A DNA stretch of 64,000 bases from Phocoenobacter atlanticus (GTDB taxonomy: Bacteria > Pseudomonadota > Gammaproteobacteria > Enterobacterales > Pasteurellaceae): the NCBI RefSeq assembly GCF_030764225.1, contig NZ_JASAXH010000004.1. One strand, written 5' to 3'. Below the pieces are notes generated by a model. It did no database searches. It had not been told where the DNA came from and was given only the letters and a program-made list of their open reading frames with translations. The position numbers were made by a program, and so were the translations under genes. Every line of letters begins with the position of its first letter. Position 1 is the stretch's first letter. This document shows positions 24,643 through 32,909 of the stretch, in pieces.

Positions 24643-25332
24643 TCATTTTTTACCATTTTTTTCTATCCAATTTTTCCCGGCAAGTAAAATTCCTAACCCA
24701 ATAAATGCACCGGGTGGAAGTACTGCGAGTAATAAACCTGAGTCAAAATTAAAAATATCTAAACGCAATTCTTTTGCCCAGTCACCCAGCAATAGATCTA
24801 AGCCGTCAAATAAGGTGCCTCTGCCGATTAACTCACGCATCGCACCTAATACCACCAACACAAGGGTCATTCCCAATCCCATTGCAAAGCCATCAAAAGC
24901 AGAGTGTATAACCGAGTTTTTAGAGGCATAGGCTTCAGCTCGTCCAATTACAATACAATTAGTGACAATCAATGGAATAAAAATACCTAGCGATTGATAA
25001 ATAGGATAAGCAAAAGCATTCATCAATAATTGAATTGCCGTTACCATTGTGGCGATAATCATTACATAAATAGGAATACGGATATCGTGAGGCGTAAATT
25101 TTTTGAACAGTGAAACAAGGGTGTTAGTACAAATTAACACCATTAAGGTTGCTATTCCTAAGCCTAAGGCATTAGTCACATTATTAGATACTGCCAATAA
25201 AGGGCATAATCCTAATAATTGTACTAATGCACCATTATTTTTCCACACACCATCTTTGAGTAATTTTTTCCATTCTGAAGAGGGGGCTGGTGTATCTTCA
25301 ATTTGTTTAATGGGAATTTGATTTTCTGTCAT
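24643..25332 (-). CDS. rsxE: Ion-translocating oxidoreductase subunit RsxE (RnfE)
   Basis: RsxE is one of the two homologous membrane-core subunits of the Rsx/Rnf electron-transfer complex. The 229-residue protein has six membrane helices and the family segments GLCPLLAVSNNVTNALGLG and VTNCIVIGRAEAYASKN. It is the last gene of rsxA-B-C-D-G-E; nth, which ends the E. coli operon, does not follow. It starts eight bases after rsxG. Confidence 0.95.
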   Translation of the reverse strand: MTENQIPIKQIEDTPAPSSEWKKLLKDGVWKNNGALVQLLGLCPLLAVSNNVTNALGLGIATLMVLICTNTLVSLFKKFTPHDIRIPIYVMIIATMVTAIQLLMNAFAYPIYQSLGIFIPLIVTNCIVIGRAEAYASKNSVIHSAFDGFAMGLGMTLVLVVLGAMRELIGRGTLFDGLDLLLGDWAKELRLDIFNFDSGLLLAVLPPGAFIGLGILLAGKNWIEKNGKK

Positions 25333-25340
25333 TTTTATTC

Positions 25341-26066
25341 CTAATTACAATCTGGAAATGTTCTAATTAATTTGGGTTGCAACAGTAAGGTTGTTACAAA
25401 CCACTTCGCACTTTCTCGTACATTATTAACTACCGCTCTTGGTGTAACTGTCGCACCAGTAAACTGATCAAAAGTACCGCCATCTTTCTTAACGAACCAC
25501 TGTTTTTCATTATTTTCTAACAGATAGGCCGTTAATGTTGCTCCTGTCAGTTGATCATATTTACCACCGTATTTATTTTCGGAAATCTCATTTAAACTGA
25601 GTTTTTTTCCATTAAAGGAGAGGATCCAATCTGATATTCTAATATCAATTTTATCTCCCAATCCCGGTGTTTCATTATGAGTTAGTACTCGTACTCCGAG
25701 TACTTTTACACTTTTTTCTAAACGATCAAGTTGAAAGCCTTCCAGTAATACAATATCACCAGCATAGCCATTGGGTGCGGTACTTTGAATAGCATAAGCG
25801 GTCACTTTATTCCTTTTTTTTGCAAAATATATTCTATTTAAGAAAGGATAGTCTGCTAATTGTATTTTTTTACAAGTGGCTAAAATATCATTATCCATTA
25901 TGTTGTGAGGAATAACTTCATTTAAAAATTGACGCTGTTGCTGTGCGATAACATTATCAATTTTATCTTTTGTCAGCCAATAAATACCCACAGAAAAAGA
26001 AGTACAAACCAATGCAACTGTTGCTAAGATAAAAGCATAACGCATTGAAATATTAAACGGTTTCAT
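25341..26066 (-). CDS. rsxG: Ion-translocating oxidoreductase subunit RsxG (RnfG) with a duplicated flavin-attachment motif
   Basis: RsxG carries covalent FMN on the periplasmic side of the Rsx/Rnf complex. The protein has an N-terminal membrane helix (about 10-32) and an FMN-binding domain. The canonical site, FDQFTGATVTPRAVV, places the acceptor Thr at residue 206. A second copy of the motif, YDQLTGATLT, lies 29 residues earlier (Thr177). As I recall, E. coli RsxG is about 206 residues with one site at Thr174; this protein is 241 residues, and the extra length is mainly this duplicated block. A canonical uptake sequence is embedded at 25797. It starts one base after the rsxD stop. Confidence 0.92.
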   Translation of the reverse strand: MKPFNISMRYAFILATVALVCTSFSVGIYWLTKDKIDNVIAQQQRQFLNEVIPHNIMDNDILATCKKIQLADYPFLNRIYFAKKRNKVTAYAIQSTAPNGYAGDIVLLEGFQLDRLEKSVKVLGVRVLTHNETPGLGDKIDIRISDWILSFNGKKLSLNEISENKYGGKYDQLTGATLTAYLLENNEKQWFVKKDGGTFDQFTGATVTPRAVVNNVRESAKWFVTTLLLQPKLIRTFPDCN

Positions 26067-26067
26067 C

Positions 26068-27165
26068 TTATCTCCTTTTCCCTAACTTAGTGCCATATAA
26101 ACGTGGTTGAGTATAATGATCTATTAATGGAACACAAATATTGGCTAGTAAAACAGAGAAAGCAACCGCATCAGGGTAATTTCCATAATAACGAATGATA
26201 TAAAGTAATAACCCAATCAAGGCTCCAAAAATTAACTTACCTTGAGGAGTAGTAGAGGCAGTGACAGGATCCGTTGCAATAAAAAACGCCCCGAACATCA
26301 TTGCTCCACTGAGTAATTGAGCATAAAAACTTAAGTGAGAAGTCACATCAGCAAGGAGCATATCAGTTAAGAATGCACACAACGTGAACACACTTAACAT
26401 TGCAACAGGAATTTGCCAATGAATAATACGTTTATAGAGTAACACCAATCCACCCAATAAAAATGCCACATTTACTTGCCACCAACCTTGTGCGACATCC
26501 CAACTTCCTTTAATAAAAATTGGCGATTTTACAAGATCATAATAAGCGAAATCAGGATTACAATCAGAACATAAACTAGCATAAAAGGTTTTTGCACTGT
26601 CTAATGGCGTTGCTTGAGAAATACCATCAACTTGACTAATTAATTGGTATAAATCAACACCTTGAGTAGTCACCCCTGAAAAAACTAACGATAAATGATC
26701 ACTAAAATTAAGGGAATGTTTCAATAGTTCAACAGGCACTGCCCACGAAGTCATTTGTACTGGAAAAGAAACTAACAACAACGCATAGCCTACCATTGCA
26801 GGATTAAAAATATTTTGCCCCAAACCACCATAACAATGTTTCGCTAACAACAATGCCGCTAAGGTTCCAATCACAATAATCCAGTAAGGTGCATAAGGTG
26901 GAATTGCCATTGCCAGCATCATTGCTGTGACTAACCCCGTCAAATCTGCTAAATAATAAGCGGTTGGTTTATGGCGTAATTTTGCAACAGCCAATTCAAT
27001 AAAAGTTGCCAAACTCAATGCAATACTTATTTGAATAAGTACACCATAACCAAAATAGTAACACTGCACTGCCAATGCAGGTAACATCGCCCCCATTACC
27101 CATAGCATAAATTTTGCAGTGAGATTGCTGGAGTGAGTATGTGGAGAGCTTGCCATTTTAAACAT
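26068..27165 (-). CDS. rsxD: Ion-translocating oxidoreductase subunit RsxD (RnfD)
   Basis: RsxD is a membrane subunit with covalently bound FMN in the Rsx/Rnf complex. The ATG at 27165 (MFKMASSPHTH) is chosen because AGGA lies eight bases before it and it matches the family N-terminus MVFRIASSP; an ATG six bases upstream is the alternative. There are about nine membrane helices, GGLGQNIFNPAMVGYALLL, and the flavin-attachment region DGISQATPLD with Thr near residue 186. It overlaps the rsxC 3' end by eight bases. Confidence 0.94.
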   Translation of the reverse strand: MFKMASSPHTHSSNLTAKFMLWVMGAMLPALAVQCYYFGYGVLIQISIALSLATFIELAVAKLRHKPTAYYLADLTGLVTAMMLAMAIPPYAPYWIIVIGTLAALLLAKHCYGGLGQNIFNPAMVGYALLLVSFPVQMTSWAVPVELLKHSLNFSDHLSLVFSGVTTQGVDLYQLISQVDGISQATPLDSAKTFYASLCSDCNPDFAYYDLVKSPIFIKGSWDVAQGWWQVNVAFLLGGLVLLYKRIIHWQIPVAMLSVFTLCAFLTDMLLADVTSHLSFYAQLLSGAMMFGAFFIATDPVTASTTPQGKLIFGALIGLLLYIIRYYGNYPDAVAFSVLLANICVPLIDHYTQPRLYGTKLGKRR

Positions 27166-29218
27166 TATCATCTTCCTTTCTATTATTCTTTTGTGCTTCT
27201 TTTTTTGCTTTAGCTCTTGCTATTGCTTGTGCGACAGCAAGTTTACGAGGGTCTTGTTCTGTTTGTGTCGTGCCTGTTTTTGCAGATTGTTTCTCAGAAG
27301 TGACCGCTTGCTGTTCTTTTTGTTGAGCTTCTTTTTTCGCTTTAGCTCTTGCTAATGCTTGTGCCACAGCAAGTTTACGAGGATCTTGTTCTGTTTGTGA
27401 GGTTTCATTTTTTGTAAATTGTTGCTCAGAAGTGACCGCTTGCTGTTCTTTTTGTTGTGCTTCTTTTTTCGCTTTGGCTCTTGCTAAGGCTTGTGCAACA
27501 GCCAGTTTACGAGGATCTTGTTCTGTTTGTGAAGTTTCATTTTTTGCAAATTGTTGCTCAGAAGTCACCGCTTGTTGCTGTTTGGCTAAGCGTCTAGCTT
27601 TGCGTAGTGCCATTAACTCACTGTTATCTGGCTCACCTGCAATCGTTGTTTTAATTGCTTTAATTCCTACTTTTTGAGCTTGCTCTTTTTTTGCTTTTAA
27701 GCGAGCGAGAGCCGCTTGAACAGGATCTTCTCCCTGCTGTTTTGATATCTGTTCACGACGTTTATCAGCCGCTTCTTGAATACGTTTTTCTCGTGCTTCT
27801 TTTTCTTTTTGTAAACGAGCTTCACGAGCCTCAAAGCGTTGTTTTGCCTCTAACGATTGTTTTTCTTTACGCTCAATTTCAGCAATTTCGGCTTTTTCAT
27901 CTCTAAAATATTGTACCAAAGGAATATTACTCGGACAGACAAAAGCACAAATTCCACATTCAATACAGGCGTCCAAATTATAAGCTTTTGCTTTATCGTG
28001 ATCTTTAGCTCGAGAATGCCAATATAGTTGTTGTGGCAACAAACCAATCGGGCAGGCATCAGAGCAACTTGAACAACGGATACAATTACGCTCTAACTCT
28101 TCATCGCTATATTCATCCACATTAGGTGCAATCACACAGTTTACGGTTTTGGTTACCGGCACTTGTAATGTTGGTACACTAAAACCCATTAAAGGTCCAC
28201 CGATAAGAACAGGGAAACATTTACTTTCTTCAAATTGTACTTGTTCCAATAAATAATTTAATGGCGTACCTAATCTCGCCCACACATTGCCTTTTTGCCC
28301 AATGCGATTACCTGTTAATGTCACCACTCGTTCAATCAAGGCTTCATCATCCATCACCGCACGTTTTACGGCATAAGCTGTTCCCACATTGTGCATAACA
28401 ATACCCATTTCAATCGTACGTTTGCTTTGTGGAATTTCAAGTCCTGTTAAAACTTGGACTAGCTGATCCGATGATCCTGATGGATATTTAGTTGGTATAA
28501 CACGCAGTTGAATATTTTTTGCATTTTTTAAGGCAGATCGTACCGCTTTAATTGCGTTGGGTTTATTATCTTCAATCGCAATAACCACTTCTTGAGGTTG
28601 TAATACATATTGTAAAATCTCAATGCCTTCAATCATTTCAGCGGTATAATCTTGCATTAAGCGATCATCACAAGTGATATAAGGCTCACACTCTGCACCA
28701 TTGATAATCAACAGTTCACAACGCGTATCCGCATAATGTAATTTTGATGAAGTGGAAAATACCGCTCCGCCTAACCCTGCAACACCTTTTTGGTAAATTT
28801 TATCAATAATCGTACCGCTATCATATTGAGTATAATCAGTGATTGGATAACGCTCAAACCATTTATCTTCACCATCGGCTTGAATAACCACCGTTAATTC
28901 AGGTGACGCATTGATATTGGTTGAAATATGCTCACCAATGGCAATCACTCGCCCTGACGTTGGAGAGTGAACAGGTAATTGTCTAAAATTCTCTCCTTGA
29001 GTTAAAGGTTGTCCTTTTAAGACTTTATCCCCCTCTTTAACGATTAAATCCCCCGCAGAACCAGAGTGTTGCACCACTGGCACATAAAAATGGCTTGGCA
29101 ATGCCAAATGTTTAATAGGCGTTTGATTTGATTGTGATTTCATCTCTGGTGGATGTATGCCACCGGGGAAATCCCACAATTTATTTTGGCGGATACGACT
29201 TACTGCATCATTTTTCAT
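27158..29218 (-). CDS. rsxC: Ion-translocating oxidoreductase subunit RsxC (RnfC)
   Basis: RsxC is the peripheral NADH/flavin-handling subunit of the Rsx/Rnf complex. The 686-residue protein has the N-terminal RnfC domain (GGIHPPEMKSQS), the NQO1-like nucleotide-binding core, two 4Fe-4S ferredoxin motifs (CIRCSSCSDACP near 378, CIECGICAFVCP near 417), a charged coiled coil and a C-terminal tail of three 44-residue repeats. Each repeat carries QAVTSE and KLAVAQALARAKAKKEAQ. Such Ala/Lys-rich tails are common in gammaproteobacterial RsxC. It overlaps rsxB by eleven bases and rsxD by eight. Confidence 0.95.
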   Translation of the reverse strand: MKNDAVSRIRQNKLWDFPGGIHPPEMKSQSNQTPIKHLALPSHFYVPVVQHSGSAGDLIVKEGDKVLKGQPLTQGENFRQLPVHSPTSGRVIAIGEHISTNINASPELTVVIQADGEDKWFERYPITDYTQYDSGTIIDKIYQKGVAGLGGAVFSTSSKLHYADTRCELLIINGAECEPYITCDDRLMQDYTAEMIEGIEILQYVLQPQEVVIAIEDNKPNAIKAVRSALKNAKNIQLRVIPTKYPSGSSDQLVQVLTGLEIPQSKRTIEMGIVMHNVGTAYAVKRAVMDDEALIERVVTLTGNRIGQKGNVWARLGTPLNYLLEQVQFEESKCFPVLIGGPLMGFSVPTLQVPVTKTVNCVIAPNVDEYSDEELERNCIRCSSCSDACPIGLLPQQLYWHSRAKDHDKAKAYNLDACIECGICAFVCPSNIPLVQYFRDEKAEIAEIERKEKQSLEAKQRFEAREARLQKEKEAREKRIQEAADKRREQISKQQGEDPVQAALARLKAKKEQAQKVGIKAIKTTIAGEPDNSELMALRKARRLAKQQQAVTSEQQFAKNETSQTEQDPRKLAVAQALARAKAKKEAQQKEQQAVTSEQQFTKNETSQTEQDPRKLAVAQALARAKAKKEAQQKEQQAVTSEKQSAKTGTTQTEQDPRKLAVAQAIARAKAKKEAQKNNRKEDDNV
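27178..27573 (-). repeat. Three tandem 132-bp coding repeats at the rsxC 3' end, each with an uptake core
   Basis: The sequence repeats with a period of exactly 132 bases (44 codons), as seen from the ACCGCTT cores at about 27303, 27435 and 27567. Each unit encodes QAVTSEQQ with the codons CAA GCG GTC, so the uptake-signal core AAGCGGTCA is part of the repeat itself. Boundaries are approximate. Confidence 0.85.
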
Positions 29219-29804
29219 TATCGCCTCCCACCACTATTCTTTTTTGTATTTCTGTGGTATTGACAATAGGAATAATCAAGTTTTCATCCAGTGTCCAATT
29301 TCTTTTTGGTGTTGCTTGTTTTGATTTTATCATTTTAATACAATCCGTTGGACAAGGTGCAACACAAAGCTCACAGCCAGTACATAACTCAGGGATAATG
29401 GTGTGCATTGCTTTATTTGTACCAATAATCGCATCAACAGGGCAAGACTGAATACACTTAGTACAACCAATACACATATCTTCTTCAATAAAAGCCACCA
29501 TTTCTTCAGGTGCTTCCCCCTCCATTTCAGGCGGTTCAACGCCCATTAAATCAGCTATTTTAATAACTAAAGGAGGTCCACCCGGTATACATTTCGTAAT
29601 ATCATCGCCGTTGGCAATCGCCTCCGCATAAGGCTTACAGCCTGGATAACCACATTGAGCACATTGACTTTGAGGCAGGATTGCATCAATTTTTTCAACA
29701 ATAGGATCGGCTTTAACCTTTAATTTTATTGAGGCGTAACCAAGAATTGCTCCTACAATAAGAGCAATAATGGTTAAAATGGCGATAACATAATAGGTCA
29801 GCAT
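29208..29804 (-). CDS. rsxB: Ion-translocating oxidoreductase subunit RsxB (RnfB), iron-sulfur protein
   Basis: RsxB relays electrons through several iron-sulfur clusters at the cytoplasmic face of the complex. The 198-residue protein has an N-terminal membrane anchor (about 5-25), a 4Fe-4S domain with CAQCGYPGCKPYAEAI, and two ferredoxin motifs CIGCTKCIQSCPVDAI and CTGCELCVAPCPTDCI. Its stop-start junction with rsxA overlaps by one base and it overlaps rsxC by eleven, so the operon is tightly coupled. Confidence 0.96.
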   Translation of the reverse strand: MLTYYVIAILTIIALIVGAILGYASIKLKVKADPIVEKIDAILPQSQCAQCGYPGCKPYAEAIANGDDITKCIPGGPPLVIKIADLMGVEPPEMEGEAPEEMVAFIEEDMCIGCTKCIQSCPVDAIIGTNKAMHTIIPELCTGCELCVAPCPTDCIKMIKSKQATPKRNWTLDENLIIPIVNTTEIQKRIVVGGDNEK

Positions 29805-30385
29805 TAGATTTTAACCAACCCTGTAAAGCCCATAAAGGCAAGGGACATCAACCCAGCGGTAATTAATGCAATAGAAGATCCTTGAAAAATATGAGGAACA
29901 TCTGCTGCGGCTAAACGTTCACGTAAAGCAGCAAATAACACTAAGACTAATGAAAAACCCGCTGCTGCACCAAAACCATATAATACTGATTCCACTAGGT
30001 TGTTGGATAAATTCACATTTAATAGAGCCACCCCTAACACGGCACAATTTGTGGTAATCAAGGGTAAATAAATACCTAATAGGCGATAAAGAGCGGGACT
30101 GGTTTTATGTACTAACATTTCTGTTAATTGTACGACGACCGCAATAATCAGAATAAAGGCAAGGGTTCGTAAAAATTGTGCATTAAAAGGGGCAAGAATA
30201 TAGCTTTCAATTAAATAGGCAGAAAGTGACGCAACGGTTAGCACAAAGGTTGTCGCTAACCCCATACCAATCGCTGTTTCTATTTTTTTAGATACACCCA
30301 TAAAAGGGCAAAGCCCTAAAAACTTTACTAATACAAAGTTATTAATTAAGGCTGTACTAATAATTAATAAAAGATAATCAACCAT
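29804..30385 (-). CDS. rsxA: Ion-translocating oxidoreductase subunit RsxA (RnfA)
   Basis: RsxA is a six-helix membrane-core subunit homologous to RsxE. The start at 30385 gives 193 residues beginning MVDYLLLIISTALINNFVLVKFLGLCPFMGV, the family N-terminus; the open frame runs 44 codons further upstream through unrelated sequence, so that extension is rejected. GTGGGAAT lies before the ATG. It is the first gene of the rsx operon; the repeat array at 30491-30727 lies about 100 bases upstream, between it and manA. Confidence 0.95.
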   Translation of the reverse strand: MVDYLLLIISTALINNFVLVKFLGLCPFMGVSKKIETAIGMGLATTFVLTVASLSAYLIESYILAPFNAQFLRTLAFILIIAVVVQLTEMLVHKTSPALYRLLGIYLPLITTNCAVLGVALLNVNLSNNLVESVLYGFGAAAGFSLVLVLFAALRERLAAADVPHIFQGSSIALITAGLMSLAFMGFTGLVKI

Positions 30386-30490
30386 ATTCCCACAATACTT
30401 TCCAAAAATGGTGACCATTATCGCATTTTTTAAGGGATTGGGGTAGGTTTTACCGATATTTTCATTTGGTATAAAAATAAGCAATTGAGT

Positions 30491-30727
30491 AACCCCCTCC
30501 CTAACCCTCCCCCGCAAGCGGAGGAGGGAATTTTCAGCTTATACTATTATTCCACCTCTGCAAGTGGAGGAGGGAATTTTCAGCTTATACTATTATTCCA
30601 CCTCTGCAAGTGGAGGAGGGAATTTTCAGCTTATACTATTATTCCACCTCTGCAAGTGGAGGAGGAAATTTTTAGTTTATGCTATTATTCCTCCCTCCGC
30701 TTGCGGGGGGAGGCTAGGAGGGGGGAT
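30491..30727. repeat. 46-bp tandem hairpin array with inverted ends (REP/MITE-like)
   Basis: GCAAG-centred units recur at 30514, 30560, 30606 and 30652, exactly 46 bases apart, and a fifth centre at about 30700 is inverted (CTTGC). Each centre is flanked by CCTCC-type and GGAGG-type arms that can pair. The outer ends, CCCCCTCCCTAACCCTCCCC at 30493 and its inverted counterpart ending near 30725, are an imperfect long inverted repeat, so the whole element can fold on itself. The middle of the unit, GAATTTTCAGCTTATACTAT, is nearly invariant. There is no gene inside. It looks like a REP-type or miniature mobile element expanded in tandem. Confidence 0.85.
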
Positions 30728-30784
30728 AACGAATTCAAATTTCTCGCTTTTTTAACATAAAACTAATTTCTTAATTTGGAATAA

Positions 30785-31969
30785 TTATACGTAAGCCCTT
30801 GCAATCAAACCATTACCACTATATTGATACTTTTCTAAACCGTAACCAATAAAAGCAGATTCTCCCTTGTGAAGAATAATTTGTTTGTTGTGAGAGTGAA
30901 TTATAATTTCCCCTTTTGTACAAAATAAAATTTCCGCACTGTTTAACGAGTGTGTTTTTACATTTTCTGTTACCGTCATAATTGCAAATTTAAAATCTGG
31001 CACAGGAATAGGATATTCATTGTTATTATTTGGTTCTATTTTGATATTCTCAGGTGAAATAGAGTCAAATTTTGTGTTATCAATTAATTCTGCAACATCA
31101 ATATATTTAGGGGTTAAACCTGCACGTAATACATTGTCGGAATTTGCCATAATTTCAAGACCTGTTCCTTGTACATAAGCGTGAGGTGTTTCAGCATATA
31201 AAAACATTGCTTCGTTAGGTTGAAGTTCAATCGTATTTAACATTAATGGCGATAATAACCCAATATCATTATCATAATATTGACGAAAATGTTGGATATA
31301 ATCAAAAGCCTCTTTGCCTAATTTTGTTTTAGCCCCTTTCTCTAGTTGAGTATAAAGTTCTGTTAAGATTTGGTCTTTTTGTTCATTATTTAATGACATA
31401 ATGGCACTGAAAAAGCGTTTTAATCCTTCACTAGTTTGTGATTGTTTTAAGGCTGAAATTTCTTTTTTAAGGCTCAGTAGGTTAGCTTCTTTAAACAAAC
31501 TAATGATTTGCTCAATAGGGCGAAATCCATTCATTGCTTTGTAAGGGGTCAAGGCATACACGAGTTCAGGCTTGTGATTAGGATCTTTATAATTACGATT
31601 AGGGGCTTTTAAGTCGATCCCTTTTTCATTTTCTTTAGCAAAACCCAATTCAGCTTTCTTTTTATTAGGGTGAACTTGAATAGAGAGTGGTTCTTCTGCA
31701 CATAATACTTTGAATAAAAAAGGTAATTCTCCAAATTGTGAAGCGGTACGATTACCTAAAAAATTTGCAATATTCTGGTTAATTAGTGTTGAGAGCAACT
31801 CCCCAGTTTCTGCATTTTTAGAGCAGCCATTTGGGTGTGTTCCCATCCATAGTTCCGCTTGTGGTTTGTTATCAGGATTAGGAATGTCAAATAACTGATT
31901 TAACGATGTTTTACTTCCCCAAGCGTAATTTTGAATAACATTATTCAGTTTAAATAAAAGCTCACTCAT
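30785..31969 (-). CDS. manA: Mannose-6-phosphate isomerase, class I
   Basis: ManA interconverts mannose-6-phosphate and fructose-6-phosphate. The 394-residue type I enzyme has zinc-site segments IQVHPNKKKAE and KPELVYAL, the substrate-binding PNEAMFLYAETPHAYVQGTGLEIMANSDNVLRAGLTPKYID region (split here by no insertion), and a C-terminal cupin. It is divergent from the truncated CdaR-like gene and lies near fructokinase and sugar-importer genes, which suits a role in hexose use. Confidence 0.95.
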   Translation of the reverse strand: MSELLFKLNNVIQNYAWGSKTSLNQLFDIPNPDNKPQAELWMGTHPNGCSKNAETGELLSTLINQNIANFLGNRTASQFGELPFLFKVLCAEEPLSIQVHPNKKKAELGFAKENEKGIDLKAPNRNYKDPNHKPELVYALTPYKAMNGFRPIEQIISLFKEANLLSLKKEISALKQSQTSEGLKRFFSAIMSLNNEQKDQILTELYTQLEKGAKTKLGKEAFDYIQHFRQYYDNDIGLLSPLMLNTIELQPNEAMFLYAETPHAYVQGTGLEIMANSDNVLRAGLTPKYIDVAELIDNTKFDSISPENIKIEPNNNNEYPIPVPDFKFAIMTVTENVKTHSLNSAEILFCTKGEIIIHSHNKQIILHKGESAFIGYGLEKYQYSGNGLIARAYV

Positions 31970-32050
31970 AATATTTACCTTATAAATAAATGTATTAATT
32001 TTCTGTATTTAATCAGATTATATAATATAATCAGCCTATTATTCCATCAT

Positions 32051-32842
32051 ATGAGTTTAAAAATGTTTACCCATAAAACCTGTTTAACGGAAACTTTAAT
32101 TTCAACGTTATTACATTCTAAAGAGATGACGTCTGAAATACTAAAGTGGGCGGACTATTTAGATATTGATTTAACTTCTCCTCGTATAGCTTGTATCATT
32201 GAAATGGAGAGTGATTCTCTTGAGGTGATGGTAGATAGAATTCAAATGATTCAAGAATGGTTAATGGCACAAAATAAGCAAAATCTTGTTATTCAACGAT
32301 CTCTTTCTCAATTAGTATTATTAACGCCAGCATTAGAGAGTGATGAGAAATGGGATTTGGAACAACATATCGCTTCTATGCAACAGTTAATTAATTATAT
32401 TGAAGAGCCACATTTTACTGTCACTGTTGCGATAGGTCGTTATGTGGCACAATATAATCCTCATCATATAGCCACTTCTTATCAAACAGCTAAAGCGACA
32501 TTACAAGCAGGTAAAATTCGATGCCCTAATAAAAAAATATATATTTATCAGGATCTTATTCTTCCTATTTTATTTGAGAAATTAAAACAAGGTTGGGAGA
32601 AAGAAGAATTAGATTGTATTATGCAAAAATTAAAAGAGGCAGACGAAAACGGCATACTAAGAAACACGTTGTTTACGTGGTTTGAAAACAATATGCAATC
32701 GGTGAGTACAGCGAATATTTTAAATATTCATCGTAATTCTTTGGAATATAGATTAAACAAAATTGCTCAGATTACAGGACTTAATTTATCAAATACAGCA
32801 AATAAAGTATTACTTTATATTGCGTTATATTCGATATGTTAA
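32051..32842 (+). CDS. CdaR/SdaR-type transcriptional regulator lacking its sugar-diacid sensor domain
   Basis: The 263-residue protein aligns by eye with roughly the last two thirds of E. coli CdaR (385 residues): the GGDEF-like middle segment (ADYLDIDLTSPRIACIIEME, TVTVAIGRYVAQYNPHHIATSYQTAK) and the C-terminal PucR-type helix-turn-helix (STANILNIHRNSLEYRLNKI). The N-terminal ~120-residue diacid-recognition domain is missing, and the upstream 80 bases do not encode it. No clear ribosome-binding site precedes the ATG. No glycerate or glucarate genes are nearby. It may be a decaying gene or a sensor-less regulator. Confidence 0.75.
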   Translation: MSLKMFTHKTCLTETLISTLLHSKEMTSEILKWADYLDIDLTSPRIACIIEMESDSLEVMVDRIQMIQEWLMAQNKQNLVIQRSLSQLVLLTPALESDEKWDLEQHIASMQQLINYIEEPHFTVTVAIGRYVAQYNPHHIATSYQTAKATLQAGKIRCPNKKIYIYQDLILPILFEKLKQGWEKEELDCIMQKLKEADENGILRNTLFTWFENNMQSVSTANILNIHRNSLEYRLNKIAQITGLNLSNTANKVLLYIALYSIC

Positions 32843-32850
32843 ATTAAAGT

Positions 32851-32903
32851 AAGCGGTATGATTGTGATGAAAATTTGCAAATTATCGCACTTATCCTACC
32901 GCT
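32851..32903. terminator. Inverted pair of uptake sequences between cdaR-like gene and histidine kinase
   Basis: AAGCGGTATGATTG, with TTTGCAAA at the standard distance, faces a second core ending TACCGCT at 32897-32903. It sits in the convergent gap between the CdaR-like gene and the histidine kinase, where a shared terminator is expected. The stem is imperfect. Confidence 0.5.
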
Positions 32904-32909
32904 ATTAAG

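Noticed and set aside
30386..30517. 44-codon N-terminal extension of RsxA
   Set aside because: The family N-terminus starts at 30385 and the extension reads into unrelated intergenic sequence next to the repeat array.
30491..30727. Possible CRISPR array
   Set aside because: The period is regular, but the sequence between hairpin centres is nearly identical from unit to unit; there are no unique spacers and no cas genes.
30485..30760. Two overlapping plus-strand open frames (91 and 63 codons)
   Set aside because: They are translations of the 46-bp repeat array, in more than one frame, with no ribosome site and only repeat-derived amino-acid patterns.
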